Below, in pieces: positions 59,937-64,000 of a stretch of 64,000 nt of DNA (position 1 is its first letter; every line of letters starts with the position of its first letter). Location of the stretch: the NCBI GenBank assembly GCA_018296165.2, contig JACKQL020000051.1, positions 186,001 to 250,000 on the forward strand, written 5' to 3'. Below the pieces are notes generated by a model. That model saw only the letters and a list, made by a program, of their open reading frames with translations, had not been told where the DNA came from and did not search any database. This DNA is from Termitomyces sp. T153. Lineage: Eukaryota > Basidiomycota > Agaricomycetes > Agaricales > Lyophyllaceae. A program made the position numbers and the translations under genes.

Positions 59937-60077
59937 AGGAGTAGTGTTGAAGAAGGCAAAGGGGAAGACAACAGTGTTGTCTGAGGAGAGGCAAGCATTC
60001 AGAGAGATACAAGAAGCAGTAAGTGTTTAGCAATCTTTGCTAGTGTAGTTGCTAACTACCTTTTCAAGTGTGACAAC
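59937..60077. other. Short spacer
   Basis: No feature recognised between the RT fragment and the following plus-strand ORF. Confidence 0.3.
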
Positions 60078-61612
60078 ACCAGGGTGGAGAACAACCCAGA
60101 GGGGTGCTGGTACCCCACTAGCACCCAACCCTGCTATTGCTGTGATAGCTCAAGAAAGGGTTGTTTGTATAGGGGTAAGTTGTCAAGGAGTACTGGTGGG
60201 AAGTTTGTGAAGAGGATAGCAACAAGGGCAGCCTTAGTGCAACAGGCCAGGGTTTTTGTGGAGCAACAGTGGAAATTAGTGGCAAAAGATTGGCTGCTAC
60301 AGATCAAGCACTCAAGCTTGAATCTGCCAACTTTGCAGGATGGGACTGTCATGGGCAGTAGCAATGTTGCTAAGGAGAAGTGGCAGGAGAATAGTTGAGA
60401 GGTGGTCAAGAGCAAAGACAATGCTAGCAACAAGGAAGGCAATAGTGACAGTGATGGTAGCAACAACATGCCCTTGGCATGTAAATGAGCAGCAAGTCTA
60501 GCATTGGTCACTTTGACTAAGCAGCAGAAAGGGAGGAAGAGGTGGAGGACATGGAGATGAGAGAGGCACCACCAGCAGCAACAGTTGCTGAAGCAGTAGA
60601 GCAAGAGGAGGAGGAGGAGATGATGGAGGTTGAGAAGAATGAGGGAGACAAGGAACAGGAGGAGAAGGTTCAATGGTCAGTAAGTCTTTTTCTTTTGCTA
60701 TAGATGCTTGCTAACTAGTTTGCTAGATTGTCTGGACCAACACCCCCCTATGTCAGGAGATGTCCCATTCCCCCTTTGTCCTGTTCTCCCTCCTTATGGT
60801 TTTCCTTTACTGTCCTTTGCTTTCCCTATTTGCTGGTCCCAGTTCTAGCCCTCAGGCTGCACTGGTTCTCTGTCCATAATTCTGACAACTGTTGCCCCTT
60901 CCACATGGCCTCTTACCAGACCCCTGGATTGTTTCCTGTATTCCAGGCCTACTGCTCATTGTAGGCCTCCCATCTTTAGACCACAAGTACTTTTGACCAA
61001 GGGCTATCTTTTGGTCTTATTGGTAGGTGTTTGCATGCTAGGAGTCTGGAGATTGAGGCCATTTACAATGGACTTCCACCTTTTGATCAGACTTCAGATT
61101 AGATTGTTGTTGGGTGTTTTTTCCAGAAGCTCTAGAGTAAATTTTCTGAACACTGGCATTGGGGATCCTTAGACCTGTTTTCTTTGGTGTTCCCTCTGCC
61201 AGGTGAGTAGCTAGAACTCCAGAACTTCTTGTAGATACTGAATAGACTTTGAATCTCCCTCTGCCAGTTGTGTGATTGAGCCACAGCCTCCAGAGGTCAC
61301 CCTTACACCCTACAGTGAGTGGGCAATGACAAGCTAGAGTGGTTAGGGGAAGACCTAGCCTTTCCAACTCTGCAAATGTTGGCAATGTTGCTAAGAGGGT
61401 CCAAGGATTGGGTGGCTGTGCTGGAGAGGCATTTCCAGAGGGAGTTGGAGATGGCAAGGGCAGAGTTGTTGGAAGCTAGGATGAGGTTTGTGGTCACTAA
61501 GCATTGTCTAGCAACAGTGGCAGGTTATTGTAGGGACTGTCAGGCATTCTTGGCTTGGCAGGAGGAAAACAGGATGAGTGGGAGATATATGGTGTTTTTT
61601 CTGAATGACTAG
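60078..61612 (+). pseudogene. Cysteine-containing transposon-associated ORF, split by solo LTR
   Basis: The first part begins ENNPEGCWYPTSTQPCYCCD, SSRKGCLYRGKLSRSTGGKF and continues RRIATRAALVQQARVFVEQQ-like sequence. It then becomes acidic (EAVEQEEEEEMMEVEKNEGD). After the LTR at 60751-61307 it resumes with DKLEWLGEDLAFPTLQMLAM, LERHFQRELEMARAELLEAR and QAFLAWQEENRMSG, a coiled coil with a stop at 61610-61612. The C-x-W...C-x2-C-x6-C pattern suggests a small zinc-binding head. Function unknown; it is seen in repetitive ORFs of Agaricomycetes (from memory). Confidence 0.45.
60751..61307 (+). repeat. Solo LTR, family A', TSD CCCTA
   Basis: TGTCAGGAGATG to CACCCTTACA, 557 bp, flanked by perfect CCCTA (60746-60750 and 61308-61312). 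In reverse it matches the older LTR split by the family A element at 7501-13967. It interrupts the ORF described at 60078-61612. Confidence 0.9.
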
Positions 61613-61719
61613 CAAATTTTATAAGTAACATGAAAGGCAAAGTCAAGGGATGTTGCTAGGGCTTAGCAAATGGTCTTAATCATCATCATTGTTAGAAACA
61701 TTGCCAGCATCATCATTTT
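61613..61719. other. Short spacer
   Basis: AT-rich with ATCATC runs near 61680-61715; no gene. Confidence 0.3.
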
Positions 61720-61920
61720 CTACAAGGTTGGTTTGTTCAAGTTTGCAAAAGCATGATTATTGATGTCAAAAGCATTGCTAGGCACTGAGATATGTTCTCT
61801 AGTAGAGTAAGGAACTAAGCAAAAGGCAGCTACTGGGCAATGCAACACTGAACCATCTAGTTCACAAAGAATGTAAGTGCCACCATGGTTGTGAGATATT
61901 ACCACAGTGGGCCCAAGTAT

Positions 61921-63008
61921 TGATACAATGTTGTCACACCATTGGGAACATAATAAACACCAGAAGTCAAAACAAACATTTATTAAGGCTGAAAACTGTA
62001 AGCCTCCTGGTAAAACAAGTCCCAGCAACATTATCCCTTTAAATACACCAGAAGAAAGACAGAACAGGATAGGACAAGGACTATACTAGACTATACACTC
62101 AATAATAGTCCAATCACTGTAATGGGAGGGGAAGCATGGGACTGGCAAAAGCACCTGAGTGGCATCAATTCTGGCAAGATCTAGATCTGACCTAAGAATA
62201 ACCAGATTGGAATGTTGACTGAAAGGAGGTAAAGGGGGAATGAATGAGAAAGAATGGAATGAAGGGAAGGGAAAGGAAGATGAATGAATGAATGAGAAAG
62301 AATGGAATGAAGGGAAGGGAAAGGAAGATGAATGGAAGAATATGAAATGAATGGAATAAAGGAAAGGGAAAGGAAGATGAATGGAAGAACCTGAATGGTA
62401 AAAAACCTAAAAGGGGAAGAATATGGAAGGAATAAAGGAAGATGAATGGAATGAATGGGAGGGGACAGATGAATGGAAGAACCTGAATGGGAAAGGACCT
62501 GAATGGGGAAGAATATGAAATAAATAAAGGAAGAAGAAGGGAAGAAACTGAATGGAGAAGAATATGAATGGAAGAAATACAAAGGAGGGAGAGATAAATG
62601 GGGCAAATGGAAGCTAAGAATGCAAAGGAGGAATGATGGAACCAGGAACTGGCCTGTGGCACTGAAACAGGCATGCCAAAAGGGGGAATTAGAATAACAG
62701 TTATGAATAAGGGGCTGGAAAGTATGGAACCAAAAGTCACATGTAGGGGGTGGTAAGAGGTATAAATAGCCCAAGTAGAGTAGCAAATGGACAGGCAATT
62801 AATAGGCAAAGGCTCGGTGGTTCCCAGGGAGTGAATCACTTAGGCTGGAGTTTGTTGAGACCCCTCTGCATTCAGAATAGAAATATTTTGGAAGTAAACC
62901 CCTTCAACTTCAAGCATTCATCAAGACATCAGTGTGGAATTGGAGTAGACTGCCTAAGTCTTCAAGTAAGCCCCAGAACTATCAGTATTACTCTAACCCA
63001 GTACTACA
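61921..63008 (+). repeat. Solo LTR inside the gypsy pol remnant, TSD GTAT
   Basis: TGATACAATGTTG to CCCAGTACTACA, 1088 bp, flanked by GTAT (61917-61920 and 63009-63012). Removing it rejoins the minus-strand frame as KMRPQ-YLGPTVV. A TATAAATAG box at about 62761 is ~250 bp from the right end. It contains the purine-rich repeats at 62222-62600. Confidence 0.85.
62222..62600 (+). repeat. Purine-rich tandem repeat array
   Basis: An irregular array of A/G-only words (GAATGAATGAGAAAGAATGG, GGAAAGGAAGATGAATGGAA, ACCTGAATGG) runs for nearly 380 bp with almost no pyrimidines other than T. At least two ~50-bp units (62242-62290 and 62291-62330) are near-identical. It lies inside the solo LTR. Confidence 0.85.
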
Positions 63009-64000
63009 GTATTGAGGCCTCATCTTCTTGTTATGGGTCACCTCTATTCTAGTGTTCCTCATCAAGACAAGGTCACCAGTTTGAAAGTTGTAGTTGCAAA
63101 TTGTAGCAGCATGTTCTGCTTCAAACCAAATGGCAGCTTAGCAATGAGTGCTAAGAACATTGTCATGGAGTTGCTTGAGGTCTTCTTGGTGACATTGAAG
63201 GTCAATTGCTCAGTGGGCTATGAGGTTGGTAGAGAATAAGAAAGAGTTTGGCAAAGGTTGCAGGTATGTCACTTTCACTATGTCAGCCAGAAGAAGGGGG
63301 TGAGTACCAGTGATAGAATAGTAAGGGAACTACCCATTCACTTGTCAGCTGTAACACATTCTGACCAAAACACAGAGTAAGTAGCTGTACTCCACCTAGA
63401 CTGATCACTATTGACTGCCTTGAAGAGAACTTGGGGTAATGAGTTAGTAAGCAATGTCCTTGGATGATATACTTGAACTTATTAGAGGGCAGCATGAATA
63501 TAATGTTGATGTATATCTTGCTGAACAGGGGTGCAGGTGTAGCAACAGTTAGTGGGATGAGCACTTTGGTCATCTGATGGATCTGACAGATGTGACAAGT
63601 CTGGATATACCAAATAAGGTCAGTGCTAACTTGTGACCACCAAAAATGTTCCAATAAGGCTGAGTGAGTAGCAAAAAGGCCTCTATGACCAAAGTCATCA
63701 TGCATGGCTCTCAAAACCCATAAGCAGCAGCTGGTAGGGATAAAAAGCTTGTGAGTGCCATTTCAACTCCATTGCCAGAGTTTGCGACCAGCAAGGAAGA
63801 ACATGAAAGCATAGCAAATGAATGTGGCATAGCTTGCATTGCTAAGGCCTTCAGGTCTGACAAGATTGTTCAGCCATTTTTGGACCATGAGCATATGGGT
63901 GTTGCCATAAGTCATGGTAGCATCATCCTGTAGAGGTAGAATATCCTCACCAGTTGCTAGTTGTGGATCTGAAGTATTGCTATTGTTGTTAATAAATGTT

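Larger units (their letters stand above)
61720..64000 (-). pseudogene. Gypsy pol (integrase) remnant at the right edge, split by solo LTR
   Basis: Minus-strand frames give, from right to left: FFLAGRKLWQWS; RAMHDDFGHRGLFATHSALL and YIQTCHICQIHQM (zinc-binding HHCC module); FSKIYINIIFMLPSNKFKYI (start of the core); then NYNFQTGDLVLMRNTRIE and, past the LTR insertion, YLGPTVVISHNHGGTYILCE with LDGSVLHCPVAAFCLVPYST. This is the integrase of a gypsy lineage distinct from families A and B (no chromodomain seen). The catalytic core between about 63050 and 63450 is decayed. The rest of pol lies beyond the window. Confidence 0.7.

Noticed and set aside
60134..60673. Minus-strand frame with leucine and cysteine runs, like a membrane protein
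   Set aside because: It is the antisense of the Glu-rich plus-strand ORF; GAG/GAA codons read backwards give Leu/Ser runs.
62181..62839. Two long minus-strand frames rich in Phe, Ser, Leu and Ile, looking like membrane proteins
   Set aside because: They are translations of the purine-rich tandem array inside a solo LTR; overlapping frames give the same kind of sequence and no family motif.

Overview
The window looks like a nuclear segment of a basidiomycete, most likely an Agaricomycete. Genes in the left half are split by many short introns (mostly 46-67 bp). Their products are typical fungal housekeeping proteins, and the repeats are chromodomain Ty3/gypsy, Ty1/copia and LINE families of the kind common in mushroom-forming fungi. 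I cannot name the species. All intron boundaries were worked out by hand from splice signals, reading phase and recognisable family motifs.

Layout. Bases 1-5331 hold the 3' end of a METTL21-type methyltransferase gene and a complete DBP4/HCA4 DEAD-box helicase gene. Bases 5.5-7.0 kb are decayed transposon sequence ending in a LINE-like (ATC)n tail. Bases 7501-13967 form a nest: a nearly full-length chromovirus (family A, minus strand, 7614-13663, target duplication GCAGA) sits inside an older LTR of a related family. Bases 15.06-32.98 kb are the gene-rich core: a hypothetical gene, an M20-type amidohydrolase, argininosuccinate synthase (ARG1, minus), a RING-finger protein divergent from ARG1, a weak hypothetical gene, nucleoporin NUP85, a 75-residue cysteine-rich protein, an F-BAR/RhoGAP protein of the Rgd1 type, and an F-box protein.

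From about 33.2 kb to the right edge I see no convincing host gene; the sequence is stacked transposons. The largest is a family B chromovirus at 35821-51631 (target duplication ATACC) broken by at least four later insertions, one of which is itself interrupted. Removing the nested pieces and their duplicated target bases leaves about 10.5 kb: two ~1.05 kb LTRs around ~8.4 kb of internal sequence. Further right are a copia gag remnant, a LINE RNase H remnant, a second truncated family B element, a fragment of an unusual reverse transcriptase, a cysteine-containing transposon ORF split by a solo LTR, and, at the edge, a minus-strand gypsy pol split by another solo LTR. Exact short target duplications around most insertions let their order be read directly.

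The host genes show no shared pathway or cluster; they cover ribosome biogenesis (DBP4), the nuclear pore (NUP85), Rho signalling (RGD1 type), arginine synthesis (ARG1), ubiquitin ligation (RING, F-box) and protein methylation. The transposon regions look strongly poor in CpG and rich in TpG/CpA, and their premature stops sit largely at former CGA or CAG codons, which points to cytosine deamination. I found no convincing new defence, metabolic or CRISPR-like system. The least explained items are the cysteine-containing ORF split at 60.7-61.3 kb, the ~2 kb stretch between pol and the 3' LTR of the large element, and the small cysteine-rich gene at 27.2 kb.
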